A DNA stretch of 36,068 nucleotides from Herpetosiphon llansteffanensis (lineage in GTDB: Bacteria; Chloroflexota; Chloroflexia; Chloroflexales; Herpetosiphonaceae), in NCBI RefSeq assembly GCF_003205875.1, contig NZ_PUBZ01000120.1:1-36068 (forward strand), written 5' to 3'. The stretch's first letter is position 1. Every line of letters starts with the position of its first letter. The notes under the pieces are model-generated. The model was not told where the DNA came from, did not search any database, and worked only from the letters and a program-made list of their open reading frames with translations. This document shows, in pieces, positions 23,343-32,540 of this stretch. Made by a program: the position numbers and the translations under genes.

Positions 23343-24476
23343 CTACGCAAGTGCTTGCTCAAGGTCGCGCAATAAATCATTAATATCTTCGATCCCTACC
23401 GAAAGCCGCACTAAATTGGCTGGTACTTCAAGTTTCGAGCCAGCAACGCTCATATGAGTCATGCCAGCTGGCACTTCAATCAACGATTCAATACCGCCAA
23501 GGCTCTCGGCGAGCGTGAAAAGCTTGGTTTTGGTGACCATGGCATTGGCTGCCTCAGCGCCACCTTTGAGCAAAATCGAGATCATGCCACCAAAGCCGCG
23601 CATTTGCTCGCGGGCCAAATTGTGTTGCGGGTGCGATGGCAAACCTGGGTAAATCACTTTTTCAACCCCAGGATGTTCGGTTAAGAATTGGGCAATTGCC
23701 AAAGCGTTGCGTTCATGCTCGCGCATACGAATGCTCAAGGTTTTGACCCCACGCAGTACCAGCCAGCAATCAAATGGGCCTGGTACAGCGCCTGCAGCAT
23801 TTTGCAAAAACTTCAATTTCTCATACAGCTCATCGTTCGAGGTCATAATTGCGCCGCCAACCACATCGCTATGGCCGCCGATATATTTGGTCGTGCTATG
23901 CAAAACCATATCGGCCCCCAAGGTAATTGGGCGTTGGTTGTAGGGCGAGGCGAAGGTATTATCGACAATCGTCCAAATGCCATGCTCACGCGCAACCCGC
24001 GTAATCGCTGCAATCGGAGCCAGCTTCAACAACGGATTGGTTGGAGTTTCCAGCCAAATCAAGCGCGTATTGGGCTTAATCGCCGCCCGTACTGCTTCAG
24101 GATCAGCCATATCAACAAAATCAAAGCTCAGACCATGCTCGGTCATCACCCGTTGGAACAAGCGATAGGTTCCGCCATAGACATCATCGCCACAAATCAC
24201 ATGATCGCCAGCTTTGAGCATCAGCATCAAGGTTGTCGAAGCGCCCAAGCCCGAAGCAAACACCAAAGCATGTTTCGCCTCTTCCAAAGCGGCCAAACAT
24301 GTTTGGAGCGCGGTGCGGGTTGGGTTATCGGTGCGCGAATATTCATAGCCTGTATGGTCGCCAACGCCACGTTGGGCATAGGTTGAAGTCTGATAAATTG
24401 GCACAATGACTGCGCCGGTTACTGATTCTGGGTCTTGCCCAGCATGGATGGCGCGGGTTGCAAAGCCATAATCCAC
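23343..24476 (-). CDS. Cystathionine gamma-synthase / gamma-lyase family PLP enzyme
   Basis: A 377-residue Cys/Met-metabolism PLP enzyme, the usual length. Motifs: YEYSRTDNPTR (phosphate-loop partner region), FASGLGAS (PLP phosphate contacts), DDVYGGTYRLF, VDNTFASPYNQRP (PLP Asp), and HSTTKYIGGHSDVVGG with the Schiff-base lysine K197. The C-terminal ESLGGIESLIEVPAGMTH is the MetB/MetC family substrate arm. It acts in transsulfuration; synthase, gamma-lyase and O-acetylhomoserine-using forms cannot be separated here. The long reading frame opens 63 codons upstream, but GTG 24476 is the start: AAGGAG lies six bases upstream and residues begin in the conserved family N-terminus. The promoter is at 24523-24551. 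Confidence 0.93.
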   Translation of the reverse strand: MDYGFATRAIHAGQDPESVTGAVIVPIYQTSTYAQRGVGDHTGYEYSRTDNPTRTALQTCLAALEEAKHALVFASGLGASTTLMLMLKAGDHVICGDDVYGGTYRLFQRVMTEHGLSFDFVDMADPEAVRAAIKPNTRLIWLETPTNPLLKLAPIAAITRVAREHGIWTIVDNTFASPYNQRPITLGADMVLHSTTKYIGGHSDVVGGAIMTSNDELYEKLKFLQNAAGAVPGPFDCWLVLRGVKTLSIRMREHERNALAIAQFLTEHPGVEKVIYPGLPSHPQHNLAREQMRGFGGMISILLKGGAEAANAMVTKTKLFTLAESLGGIESLIEVPAGMTHMSVAGSKLEVPANLVRLSVGIEDINDLLRDLEQALA

Positions 24477-24522
24477 AAGTGTGCTCCTTCGTATGCAAAA
24501 AAGGCGACATTGCCTACTTGCG

Positions 24523-24551
24523 ATTATAGCACGCTGCTTTTGTTGAGTGAA
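24523..24551 (-). promoter_or_regulatory. Promoter of the PLP enzyme gene
   Basis: On the minus strand TTCACT (24551-24546), a 17-bp spacer and TATAAT (24528-24523), with TG one base before the -10 (extended -10). The leader would be about 40 nt. Confidence 0.7.
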
Positions 24552-24560
24552 GGAAGAGCC

Positions 24561-24599
24561 TAAAACCACAAACGGCTCGCATAATGGAGCCGCTTGTGG
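24561..24599 (-). terminator. Terminator of the phosphotransferase gene
   Basis: A stem of 12 pairs with one A-C mismatch (24566-24578 with 24587-24599) and an 8-nt loop; on the minus strand it is followed by TTTTA. It lies about 90 bp after the stop at 24688. Confidence 0.7.
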
Positions 24600-24687
24600 G
24601 AGAGAAGAGAGAGGAGAAGGTTTGATTTCAGTATAGCGCAATTCGGGCCAAACGCCATCCCACATGATGGTGATTTAGGGGTGATTT

Positions 24688-25641
24688 TTAATCCCAATTT
24701 AATTCTTTTAAGCGCTCAACTGCATCCAACGCTGTAGAACCTTGCGAACATAAAAGGTAAAGACTTTGTAAACGACACAAGCTTGGCAAGATCGCTCGTT
24801 CATCAGCATTCAAAGGCCGGATTGATTGATAGCCAGCGATAATTGCTTGTTGCTGAGCCGCCGTGCATGGTTGCCAATTGCGATACAGCGTCAAGCCATG
24901 AACTGCTGTCCACGCCAATTCCAGCACAAAGCAGCGCCAACCAACTTCTTCAAAATCTAAAACTGCTTGCAGCCTATCGCCTTTGAACAATAGATTGGCG
25001 GCCCGAATATCGTTATGGCACACGCCACGCGGCAAATGTTCAAGCCCTTGTTGCGCTAGTTGATTAAGCTGTTGTTGCAATGGCTCAGCTCCAGGTGTAT
25101 CACCCAACCATGCAGCCAAGCCCATGCAGACTTGATCTAATGGCAACAGCACTTCGGGTACAGCGGCAGTAGCGGGATATGCTGCCAATATGTGTTGCAG
25201 CTTGGCAGTTTCTTCACCAATTCTCCACAACTGTTGGGTAGACTCAGGGTCAGGAGGCGTGCCATCGAGCCACTGTTGGAGATATACACATCGTTCGTTA
25301 ATCTTAAGCGTTCGTTGGCCAGCCTTGCTTGGGACGATCAACGGGACAGAGATTTGTTGTACTGAAAGCCAGTGTTGAAGCTCAACACTTTGTTCGATTT
25401 GAGCATGGCGGCCATGATCAACGCTGATTTTAAAAATCCAGCGATCAGCATCATGTTTGAGCCAAAGAATTGCATTGCCAGCACTAATGCTGCAACGCAA
25501 AATTTGAATCTCAGCAAGGCCATAGTGCTCGTGGAGCAGCGCGGACACCCACGCGTTGGCAATGGCAGCATCCCAACCAAAGCGTTGTTGTAGCGCTTGA
25601 TTGGCATCGCCAGTTTCCCACAAAAGATCGAGTTGTTGCAT
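24688..25641 (-). CDS. APH-family phosphotransferase (aminoglycoside/choline kinase fold)
   Basis: The 317-residue cytosolic kinase-fold protein has a probable ATP lysine at K71 (RWIFKISVDHG). The hinge region has YLQQWLDGTPP (about 120-130). The catalytic loop HNDIRAANLLF at 209-219 follows the HxDxxxxN pattern, with D211 as base and N216 as metal ligand. LDFEEVG at about 228-234 supplies the metal-binding Asp. Substrates in this family include homoserine, choline, sugars and antibiotics, and no neighbour decides between them; the PLP enzyme of Met/Cys metabolism downstream gives only a weak hint toward small-metabolite phosphorylation. It starts only 25 bp from the divergent YceI gene, so each promoter must lie within the other gene. 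The ribosome site is weak (GTGAG). Confidence 0.85.
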   Translation of the reverse strand: MQQLDLLWETGDANQALQQRFGWDAAIANAWVSALLHEHYGLAEIQILRCSISAGNAILWLKHDADRWIFKISVDHGRHAQIEQSVELQHWLSVQQISVPLIVPSKAGQRTLKINERCVYLQQWLDGTPPDPESTQQLWRIGEETAKLQHILAAYPATAAVPEVLLPLDQVCMGLAAWLGDTPGAEPLQQQLNQLAQQGLEHLPRGVCHNDIRAANLLFKGDRLQAVLDFEEVGWRCFVLELAWTAVHGLTLYRNWQPCTAAQQQAIIAGYQSIRPLNADERAILPSLCRLQSLYLLCSQGSTALDAVERLKELNWD

Positions 25642-25666
25642 AATTTACTCACGAAAGGATTATTCG

Positions 25667-26470
25667 ATGAAGAAAATTGGTTTAATTATCGGCGGCGTGA
25701 TTGCCGTCGCAATCATTGGTGTTATTGCCTATAGCTTGTGGCTCACATCGGATGTAGAGGTATCGACGAGCACACCAGTAGCCGCAACCTTGGTCTTGCC
25801 AACCACGGCTCCAACGACTGCTGCCGCGCCAGCAACTCCAACCACCGCCAGCGATAGCAGCGCAGCTGCGACCGCCACAACCGGCACTGAACCAACCACA
25901 GATGCTTCACAGCCAGCCGCTGCTGGTGCTAAAATCTACCGCATTGATGCCAGCCAATCAAGTGCTAGCTATCAAGTGCGCGAAACCTTCTTGAAAGATA
26001 ACCAAATCGTTGATGCAGTTGGCGTAACCAAAGCCATCGCTGGCGATATTTTGATCGATACGGCAACCCCAGCTAACTCACAAGTTGGCGAAATTGTCGT
26101 CGACATCAGCCAATTGCAATCAGATAGCGAACGCCGCGACAATGCAATTCGCCGCGAATGGCTGGAGTCATCGCAATATCCTAATGCTGTGTTCAAGAAT
26201 GCAGTAATTAGCGACTTGCCAAGCGATCTCAAAGAAGGTGTCGAATTTACCTTCAAAATCACTGGCGATATGACGATTCATGATACTACCAACCCAATGA
26301 CCTTCGATGTGACCGCAACCTTGAATGGCGATACCTTGACCGGTAAAGCCACGACCAAATTCAACATGAGCAGCTTCAACGTCGATGCTCCTGATATTGG
26401 CGGCATGCTCAAGGCCGAAGATGAAGTCTTGTTGACCTTGGATTTGGTTGCCAAGGCGGTTGCTCAATAA
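25667..26470 (+). CDS. YceI-family protein, membrane-anchored
   Basis: The 267-residue protein has an N-terminal membrane anchor (about 5-27), an exported Thr/Ala/Pro-rich linker (about 33-88), and a YceI beta-barrel domain (about 89-267). That domain includes YRIDASQSSASYQVRE, GEIVVDISQLQSDSERRDN, EWLESSQYPNAVFK, and GDMTIHDTTNPMTFDV. YceI barrels bind polyisoprenoid or other hydrophobic chains, so an envelope lipid-carrier role is likely. ATG 25667 has AAAGGA upstream; an earlier in-frame start lies inside the divergent gene and is not supported. A strong terminator follows 20 bp after the stop. Confidence 0.88.
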   Translation: MKKIGLIIGGVIAVAIIGVIAYSLWLTSDVEVSTSTPVAATLVLPTTAPTTAAAPATPTTASDSSAAATATTGTEPTTDASQPAAAGAKIYRIDASQSSASYQVRETFLKDNQIVDAVGVTKAIAGDILIDTATPANSQVGEIVVDISQLQSDSERRDNAIRREWLESSQYPNAVFKNAVISDLPSDLKEGVEFTFKITGDMTIHDTTNPMTFDVTATLNGDTLTGKATTKFNMSSFNVDAPDIGGMLKAEDEVLLTLDLVAKAVAQ

Positions 26471-26490
26471 TTGATTTGACGAGGAAATGT

Positions 26491-26525
26491 AAAATCGCCC
26501 TGATCGTAATGATCAGGGCGATTTT
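26491..26525. terminator. Bidirectional terminator between the YceI gene and clpC
   Basis: A perfect 15-bp stem (26491-26505 with 26511-26525) and 5-nt loop, with its own A and T ends. It serves the plus-strand YceI gene and the minus-strand clpC, which ends at 26537. Confidence 0.92.
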
Positions 26526-26536
26526 GTTGGTTCCAA

Positions 26537-29050
26537 TTAGACTAATTCGGCTTCTGGCTCGACGCTGGGATTTTCCAACTCGGCGGCCTCACGTTCAGTA
26601 CGCAAGACCACTTCGTTATCCTCAAGCTCGATATGAATCTTATCGCCATCTTTGAAGCGACCTTGCAGCAAGCCTTCAGCCAAGCCATCTTCGATCATAT
26701 TGGTGATGACGCGGCGCAATGGACGAGCGCCATAGGTTGGGTCGTAGCCGCGTTTGGCCAACAGATCCAAGGTTTCATCAGTTACCAACAGATCAATTTG
26801 ATGATCGACCAATTGCTTGCGCACGCGGTTGACTTCCAAGCGCGCGATGTTGCGAATCTCAATATCGGTCAATGGGTGGAAAATGATCGTCCCATCAATC
26901 CGATTGAGAAATTCTGGGCGGAACATGCGCTTCAGTTCGTCGTCGACCTTCTTGCGCGTGTCCTCAATATCGATTGTGTTGCGATTGCCACCAAAGCCAA
27001 TCCGCGAACCACGGCGAATTTGCTCAGTCCCGACGTTCGAAGTCATAATAATCACGGTATTGCGGAAATCGACCCGCCGACCTTTGCCGTCGGTCAAGTT
27101 GCCATCTTCCAACACTTGCAACAGCAAGTTGAAAGTATCGGGATGGGCTTTTTCGATTTCGTCGAACAGCACCACGCTATAGGGGCGACGACGCACAGCA
27201 TCGGTCAATTGACCGCCTTCGCCATAGCCGACGTAGCCTGGAGGCGAGCCGACCAAACGCGACGTATTGAAGCGTTCTTGGAATTCCGACATATCGATTT
27301 TGATCAAGGCATCTTCTGAGCCAAACATAAACTCAGCCAAGGCCTTGGCAAGCAAAGTTTTACCAACCCCGGTTGGCCCCAAGAAAATGAACGAGCCAAT
27401 TGGGCGCTTGGGATCTTTCAAGCCTGCGCGGGCACGCCGCACAGCCCGAGCAATAGTCGAAATTGGTTCTTCTTGGCCAATTACCCGCTCATGCAGATAA
27501 TCTTCCATCTTCATGAGCCGCTCGGTTTCTTCGCTAGCTAAGCGCATCACCGGAATCCCAGTCCACATTGCTACAACTTCAGCAATATCTTCTTGGGTAA
27601 CGTAGGGCTTGCCCTTGCGTTGTTCAGAGCCACGGCTCTTTTCTTCTTCGTCCTCAAGATCGGTGATGCGTTGGAGCATGCGCTCTTCGCGAATCCGCAG
27701 ATCTTGCACGACTTCGAATTGCCCTTCTTCAAGCGCTGCGTCTTTTTCCTTGCGAATCGCATCAAGCCCACGCAAGGCATCGCGCAAAGCTGATGGCGTG
27801 GCTGAGCGATACATGCGCACCCGTGACGAAGCTTCGTCAATCAAGTCGATCGCTTTATCGGGCAAGAAACGGTCGGGAACGTAGCGAGCACTGAGCACGG
27901 CGGCGGCAGTAATCGCTTCATCTTCAATTTGCAATTGATGGAAATCTTCGTAGCGAGTTTTGATCCCACGCAAGATTTCGATTGTTTCCTCGATGGTTGG
28001 TTCATCGACCATTACTGGTTGGAAACGGCGTTCGAGCGCTGCATCTTTTTCAATATATTTGCGGAACTCATCGAGGGTGGTTGCGCCGATACATTGCAAT
28101 TCGCCGCGTGAAAGCGCTGGTTTGAGAATATTGGCGGCATCGAGCGTGCCTTCAGCTCCGCCAGCGCCAATAATCGTATGGAATTCATCGATGAAGAGAA
28201 TACAGCGGCTTTCTTTAATTTCGTCAACAACCCGCTTGAGGCGCTCTTCGAATTGCCCGCGATATTTGGTTCCAGCCACCAAAGCACCCATATCAAGCGT
28301 TACCAAACGCTTGCCTTTGAGAGAATCTGGAACATCATCGGCAACAATTCTTTGGGCCAAGCCTTCAGCGATTGCGGTTTTCCCAACCCCAGGTTCGCCG
28401 ATGAGGGCAGGGTTATTTTTGGTACGGCGTGACAAAATTTGAATCACGCGCTCAATTTCATCTTTGCGCCCAACCACAGGATCGAGGCGGCCAGCTTCGG
28501 CCAACTCGGTCAAATCGGTTGAAAGGGCATCGAGATAGGGCGTTTTGCTTTGTTTGGCTTGGCGTTCGCCACCAGCGCTTGGGCTTGGTGTGCTGCTGCC
28601 GCCAACGCCTTGACGCATCATACGCATCACTTGAGTGCGCACTTGGTCAAGCCCAACATTCATAATTTCGAGCACACCGGTGGCGACACCTTCTGCATTG
28701 CGCACCAAACCAAGCAAAATATGTTCAGTGCTGATGTAGGTATGATTGAGTTTGCGAGCTTCATCGATAGCATACTCAAAAACTTTTTTCGCCCGGGCGG
28801 TTAAATCAATTTCTGAGGTTGAGCGTGGGCCATCGCCATGCCCAACAATAAATTCAACAGCATTCCGTGCTTTTGTGATGGTAACACCAAGTTCAGCCAA
28901 CACACGAGCGGCGACCCCTTCACCTTCCAAAATCAAGCCCAGCAATAAATGCTCGGTGCCGATATAGGGATGATTAAACGCTCGCGCCTCTTCTTGGGCA
29001 AAGCTCATCACTTGCTTAGCGCGGCGGCTCATTTTGTCGTATGCACCCAT
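26537..29050 (-). CDS. clpC: ClpC, AAA+ ATPase subunit of the Clp protease
   Basis: The 837-residue unfoldase has two N-terminal Clp repeats (about 1-145: TEHLLLGL and STEHILLGL). NBD1 has Walker A GEPGVGKT (218-225) and Walker B LFIDEF (285-290). A UVR-containing middle segment lies at about 425-470. NBD2 has Walker A GPTGVGKT (558-565), and RIGFGG is the IGF loop that docks on ClpP. It unfolds damaged and tagged proteins for ClpP. The frame continues 58 codons upstream of ATG 29050, but the conserved N-terminus and GGAG seven bases upstream fix the start there. McsA, McsB and CtsR genes, often next to clpC in Firmicutes, are absent from the window. The C-terminus is Glu/Pro-rich. It sits downstream of the S1-domain gene on the same strand, separated by 311 bp holding a hairpin and a promoter. 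Confidence 0.97.
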   Translation of the reverse strand: MGAYDKMSRRAKQVMSFAQEEARAFNHPYIGTEHLLLGLILEGEGVAARVLAELGVTITKARNAVEFIVGHGDGPRSTSEIDLTARAKKVFEYAIDEARKLNHTYISTEHILLGLVRNAEGVATGVLEIMNVGLDQVRTQVMRMMRQGVGGSSTPSPSAGGERQAKQSKTPYLDALSTDLTELAEAGRLDPVVGRKDEIERVIQILSRRTKNNPALIGEPGVGKTAIAEGLAQRIVADDVPDSLKGKRLVTLDMGALVAGTKYRGQFEERLKRVVDEIKESRCILFIDEFHTIIGAGGAEGTLDAANILKPALSRGELQCIGATTLDEFRKYIEKDAALERRFQPVMVDEPTIEETIEILRGIKTRYEDFHQLQIEDEAITAAAVLSARYVPDRFLPDKAIDLIDEASSRVRMYRSATPSALRDALRGLDAIRKEKDAALEEGQFEVVQDLRIREERMLQRITDLEDEEEKSRGSEQRKGKPYVTQEDIAEVVAMWTGIPVMRLASEETERLMKMEDYLHERVIGQEEPISTIARAVRRARAGLKDPKRPIGSFIFLGPTGVGKTLLAKALAEFMFGSEDALIKIDMSEFQERFNTSRLVGSPPGYVGYGEGGQLTDAVRRRPYSVVLFDEIEKAHPDTFNLLLQVLEDGNLTDGKGRRVDFRNTVIIMTSNVGTEQIRRGSRIGFGGNRNTIDIEDTRKKVDDELKRMFRPEFLNRIDGTIIFHPLTDIEIRNIARLEVNRVRKQLVDHQIDLLVTDETLDLLAKRGYDPTYGARPLRRVITNMIEDGLAEGLLQGRFKDGDKIHIELEDNEVVLRTEREAAELENPSVEPEAELV

Positions 29051-29242
29051 ATGTTTGCTCCAAAGCAAGGCAACCTTAGGATAAGTAAGATTAAGCCTTG
29101 GCGTGTTATCTATGACAATAGTCGATGCTGCTAGGTGTCGATAGGTCGTACAATGCTGATTGGGAGTGCTCTCGAAACTGGGGCAGCATCTCGGCTTCAT
29201 TCTTTGGCAATGGGTGTGCCGCATCGGAAGCGTCGTGCCTTA

Positions 29243-29251
29243 ATTGTATCA
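29243..29251 (-). promoter_or_regulatory. Possible extended -10 promoter of clpC
   Basis: On the minus strand TG-A-TACAAT (29251-29243) lies about 190 bp before clpC, with no clear -35. No CIRCE or CtsR-type heptanucleotide repeat was recognised in the leader. Confidence 0.4.
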
Positions 29252-29265
29252 CTATCTACGGATCA

Positions 29266-29308
29266 GACATGCCCATTTTATTAGCGTTTTGCTTGAAATG
29301 GGCATGTC
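29266..29308 (-). terminator. 13-bp hairpin after the S1-domain gene
   Basis: A perfect 13-bp stem (29266-29278 with 29296-29308) with a 17-nt loop, 53 bp past the S1 stop and just upstream of the possible clpC promoter. No T run follows, so termination may be partial. Confidence 0.5.
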
Positions 29309-29361
29309 TCACGCAGCAGGAGAATAATGAGGGTTTTATCAACCCTTGTCCCTGCAAGCAA

Positions 29362-30666
29362 CTATGCTTCAGAAGCATCGCTCTCAGTTGATTCGGTGTT
29401 AGCACTTGATTCAGCAGTTGCAGGCTCAGCTGCTTCGGTTACAGCCGTTGCTTCTGCTGCGTCGGTTGCTTCTGCTGTATCTGCTACTTCGCTGCTACCA
29501 TTGCGCATGCTCAAGCCAATGCGCTTACGCGATGGATCGATGCGAATAATGCGCGCTGAAACCGTATCGCCTTCGTTGATGACATCGCGCGGGTGCTGAA
29601 TCCGTTCATCGCTCATTTCTGAGATGTGGATCAGACCTTCGATGCCATCTTCGAGCCGCACAAACGCGCCAAACGCTGTGAGTTGGGTCACAACGCCAGA
29701 AACAGCTTGGCCAATTTGATAGCGGTCGGTAACGGTTGTCCAAGGCTCGGCTTGGGTACGTTTGATGCTCAAGGCAATGCGTTTTTTATCTTCGTCAACG
29801 CTTAAAATATACACATTGACTGCATCGCCAACTTTTAGCACTTCCTCTGGATGCTTGACGCGACTCCACGAAAGCTCTGAAAGGTGCACCAACCCATCAG
29901 CCCCGCCAATATCGACAAAGGCCCCGAAATCGCAGAGGCTGGTCACGCGACCACTGCGCACCGCGCCTGGTTCCAATTTTTCGAGCAGCTGATCCTTGCG
30001 TGAATCGCGCACTTCTTGAACTGCTTGGCGCTCGGATAAAATCAGGCGATTGCGTGAGCGATTGATTTCGATGATTTTGAGCGGCAAGGTTTGGCCAACC
30101 AGTTTCGCCATATCCGATTGTTTTTGCACATCGGAGCCACGACTAACACTGCTGACCTGCGATGATGGCACAAAACCACGTACGCCGGTTAGGTTGACCA
30201 ACAGACCACCTTTGTTGTAGTTGGTCACGGCAGCGTGAATCACATCGCCAGCTTCATGGTTGACTTGCAAGGCGCGCCAGCTCTTTTCTTGGCGTGCTTT
30301 ATCGATCGACAACACGATACGCCCTTCAGCGTCTTCGGTTTGAACGACTGTAACAAGCAAGACATCGCCAACCTTGAGTTCGGCGCGTTCTTCCGACGAC
30401 AGACTGGTCATCTCGCGACCTGGCACCACGCCCTCAGACTTGGAGCCAATATCGACTAGCACCTCGTCGCGATCAACGCGAACAATCGTGCCATCGACCG
30501 AATCACCATACTTGAGATTGCGATAATCGTGGGCTGGATCACGGAGATAGGCCTCCAGCAAAGCACGATCATCATCGCTAAACTGATCGGCCTCTGGGGT
30601 CGCGTCCAATCCTGTGCTAGGAAGCACATCAGATTGATCCATGCCCGGTTTTGTTTGCTCGTCCAT
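29362..30666 (-). CDS. rpsA: S1-domain RNA-binding protein, small-form ribosomal protein S1
   Basis: The 434-residue protein has four S1 OB-folds, at about 53-122, 138-212, 233-302 and 318-388. The third and fourth carry the strongest consensus (FGAFVDIGGADGLVHLSELSW and FGAFVRLEDGIEGLIHISEMS). An Ala/Glu/Thr-rich acidic tail of about 45 residues follows. It has the four-domain layout of short S1 proteins outside Proteobacteria, which help mRNA bind the 30S subunit. The N-terminal 50 residues are acidic and unstructured. ATG 30666 has AAAGGA about ten bases upstream and follows a good promoter; the frame opens 54 codons earlier without support. Confidence 0.9.
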   Translation of the reverse strand: MDEQTKPGMDQSDVLPSTGLDATPEADQFSDDDRALLEAYLRDPAHDYRNLKYGDSVDGTIVRVDRDEVLVDIGSKSEGVVPGREMTSLSSEERAELKVGDVLLVTVVQTEDAEGRIVLSIDKARQEKSWRALQVNHEAGDVIHAAVTNYNKGGLLVNLTGVRGFVPSSQVSSVSRGSDVQKQSDMAKLVGQTLPLKIIEINRSRNRLILSERQAVQEVRDSRKDQLLEKLEPGAVRSGRVTSLCDFGAFVDIGGADGLVHLSELSWSRVKHPEEVLKVGDAVNVYILSVDEDKKRIALSIKRTQAEPWTTVTDRYQIGQAVSGVVTQLTAFGAFVRLEDGIEGLIHISEMSDERIQHPRDVINEGDTVSARIIRIDPSRKRIGLSMRNGSSEVADTAEATDAAEATAVTEAAEPATAESSANTESTESDASEA

Positions 30667-30733
30667 AATGCGTCGTCCTTTTGCCAAAAGAGGATTCCCG
30701 AGGAAGGGCGGACAGCGTGAACCCGATATCAAA

Positions 30734-30762
30734 ATTATACAGAAGCAGTATCCAAAAGGCAA
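30734..30762 (-). promoter_or_regulatory. Promoter of the S1 gene
   Basis: On the minus strand TTGCCT (30762-30757), a 17-bp spacer and TATAAT (30739-30734), about 68 bp upstream of the ATG. A near-consensus vegetative promoter. Confidence 0.8.
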
Positions 30763-30796
30763 GGTTTTTTTAGATGTGGGGATCGGTTGTTGATCC

Positions 30797-30823
30797 ACGA
30801 AGGACACGAAGGACACGAAGAAC
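30797..30823. repeat. Three 9-bp repeats ACGAAGGAC in a non-coding gap
   Basis: Units at 30797, 30806 and 30815 (the last with one change). A related CCACGAATTCCACGAAG follows at about 30869. Similar CACGAA-type repeat debris occurs between genes of several large bacterial genomes. A reading frame through it gives HEGHEGHEE, which I do not regard as coding. Confidence 0.6.
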
Positions 30824-31123
30824 GGCAACCGCGAAGCTCACAATGTACCCAAAGGCTAGATTTTTTAGCCACGAATTCCACGAAGCCTAATTTCTGTTTA
30901 GCTACGGATTGCACAGATTGGCTCAGATTATTAATTTCCCATAGCCATCAGCCAAAAGCCCATAGCCTTCCTTATTATCTGCATCGCCGCGTTAAAACCC
31001 GATCCCCAGTCCCCAACATCCGATCCCCAACTCCTATGTTCTCTGCTCTATGCTCTTTGTTCTTCATACTTTTGATCTACAATGGAGTGCATTTAATTCT
31101 ATCCAAGCATAGTGAGGATTCTC
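30824..31123. other. Non-coding gap before purB
   Basis: A stretch of about 300 bp of repeat-like, low-complexity sequence. It includes GATCCCCAGTCCCCAAC followed by a near copy at about 31000-31034. TACAAT at 31078-31083 is a plausible -10 for purB. No gene or strong hairpin was seen. Confidence 0.5.
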
Positions 31124-32500
31124 ATGAGCGAGATTAATCAACAGGCTTTACTGGCGATTGGGCCGCTTGATGGCCGCTATCGTAAAGATGTTGAGGCGCT
31201 TAGTGGTCATTTTAGCGAAGCCGCTTTATGGCGCTATCGCGTGCGGGTTGAAGTTGAATATTTATTATTTTTGGCACGCGCACCACGAATTGGCCTGATC
31301 GAAGGCATCGATGGTCAGTTGGCTGGCGCGTTACGCAATTTATATCGTCAATTTAGCGTTGAAGATGCAATCGCAATTGCCACATGGGATCGCAAAGTCA
31401 ACCACGATGTGAAGGCTGTCGAATATTGGCTGCGCGAAAAGCTCGATAAGTTTGGGCTTGGCCAGTATAAAGAGGCGGTGCACTTTGCGCTGACTTCGGA
31501 AGATGTCAACAATCTAGCCTATGCCTTGATGGTGCAAGAATCACGCGATGTTGTGCTGTTGCCAGCTTTGGGCCACATTCTCGGCCAATTGCGTGATATG
31601 CAAATTGAGCATGCGGAAGCACCATTATTGGCCAAAACCCACGGCCAACCAGCCACCCCAACTACGATGGGCAAAGAAATTGCAGTCTTTGCAGCACGCG
31701 TCAACCGCGCAATCGAGCAATTGGTGCATATCCGTTTAACTGGCAAACTGAATGGGGCAACTGGCACGTTTGCTGCCCATCACGCCGCCTTGCCCGATGT
31801 TGACTGGATCACATTTAGCTCGGCGTTTGTGAAGTTTTTGGGCTTGGAACCAACCCTGCTGAGCACCCAAATCGAGCCTCACGATAGCGTGGTTGAGGTT
31901 GGCGATGCGTTGCGCCGCGTCAACACGATTTTGGTTGATCTTTCGCAAGATATGTGGCGCTACATTTCCGATTCGGTGTTTGGCCAAGCAAGCGTGGCTG
32001 GCGAAGTTGGCTCATCGACGATGCCGCACAAAGTTAATCCGATTGACTTTGAAAATGCAGAAGGCAATTTGTTGCTTGCCAATAGCTTGCTCGAATTTTT
32101 TGGCCGCAAGTTGCCAATTTCGCGCTTGCAACGAGATCTCTCAGATAGCACGGTATTGCGCAATTTGGGCGTAGCATTCGGCCATAGTTTGTTTGCCTAT
32201 CAACGCTTGCTCAAAGGCTTGCGCAAATTGGCCTTCAACGCCGACAAAGCCTACGCCGAGTTGGCCAGCCATCCTGAAGTGCTCACCGAAGCAATTCAAA
32301 CAATTTTGCGCCGCGAGCGCTACCCAGAGCCATACGAAGCCATGAAAAAGCTGGCTCGCGGTCGCCAAATTACGCTCGAAGATTTGCATAGTTTTATCGA
32401 CGAGCTTGATGTGCGACCCGAAGTGCGTGAGGAATTGCATGCATTACGCCCAGAAACCTACATCGGCTTAGCCGCCAAGCTGGCCCGCAAGAAGATTTAA
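31124..32500 (+). CDS. purB: Adenylosuccinate lyase
   Basis: The 458-residue enzyme cleaves adenylosuccinate and SAICAR to release fumarate in purine synthesis. The fumarate-lyase signature GSSTMPHKVN is at 296-305 on the flexible loop with the catalytic serine (S297 or S298). KTHGQPATPTT at 171-181 contributes the catalytic His173, and TSEDVNN at 124-130 is the substrate loop. It begins IGPLDGRYR and has the length and loop form of the E. coli-type PurB rather than the shorter Bacillus type. ATG 31124 has GTGAGG seven bases upstream; the GTG at 31112 is less likely. It converges with ppgK at a shared hairpin. No other pur gene is near. Confidence 0.96.
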   Translation: MSEINQQALLAIGPLDGRYRKDVEALSGHFSEAALWRYRVRVEVEYLLFLARAPRIGLIEGIDGQLAGALRNLYRQFSVEDAIAIATWDRKVNHDVKAVEYWLREKLDKFGLGQYKEAVHFALTSEDVNNLAYALMVQESRDVVLLPALGHILGQLRDMQIEHAEAPLLAKTHGQPATPTTMGKEIAVFAARVNRAIEQLVHIRLTGKLNGATGTFAAHHAALPDVDWITFSSAFVKFLGLEPTLLSTQIEPHDSVVEVGDALRRVNTILVDLSQDMWRYISDSVFGQASVAGEVGSSTMPHKVNPIDFENAEGNLLLANSLLEFFGRKLPISRLQRDLSDSTVLRNLGVAFGHSLFAYQRLLKGLRKLAFNADKAYAELASHPEVLTEAIQTILRRERYPEPYEAMKKLARGRQITLEDLHSFIDELDVRPEVREELHALRPETYIGLAAKLARKKI

Positions 32501-32508
32501 ATTCGCTT

Positions 32509-32540
32509 AGCCCCGAAGCGCAGCACTGTTATTCGGGGCT
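32509..32540. terminator. Hairpin between convergent purB and ppgK
   Basis: A 9-bp perfect stem (32509-32517 with 32532-32540) with a 14-nt loop. It overlaps the last codons of ppgK. No strong T run, so termination strength is uncertain. Confidence 0.5.

Noticed and set aside
23688-24386. Plus-strand frame of 232 codons
   Set aside because: It lies wholly antisense to the conserved PLP enzyme and has no domain; the frame is open because of biased codon use.
26633-28442. Several plus-strand frames opposite clpC
   Set aside because: Antisense shadows of a highly conserved gene; no ribosome sites.
30797-30823. Possible CRISPR-like repeat
   Set aside because: Units are 9 bp head-to-tail without spacers.
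30787-31137. Frame containing HEGHEGHEE
   Set aside because: It derives from 9-bp repeats of a non-coding type; the rest is low-complexity and overlaps the purB start.
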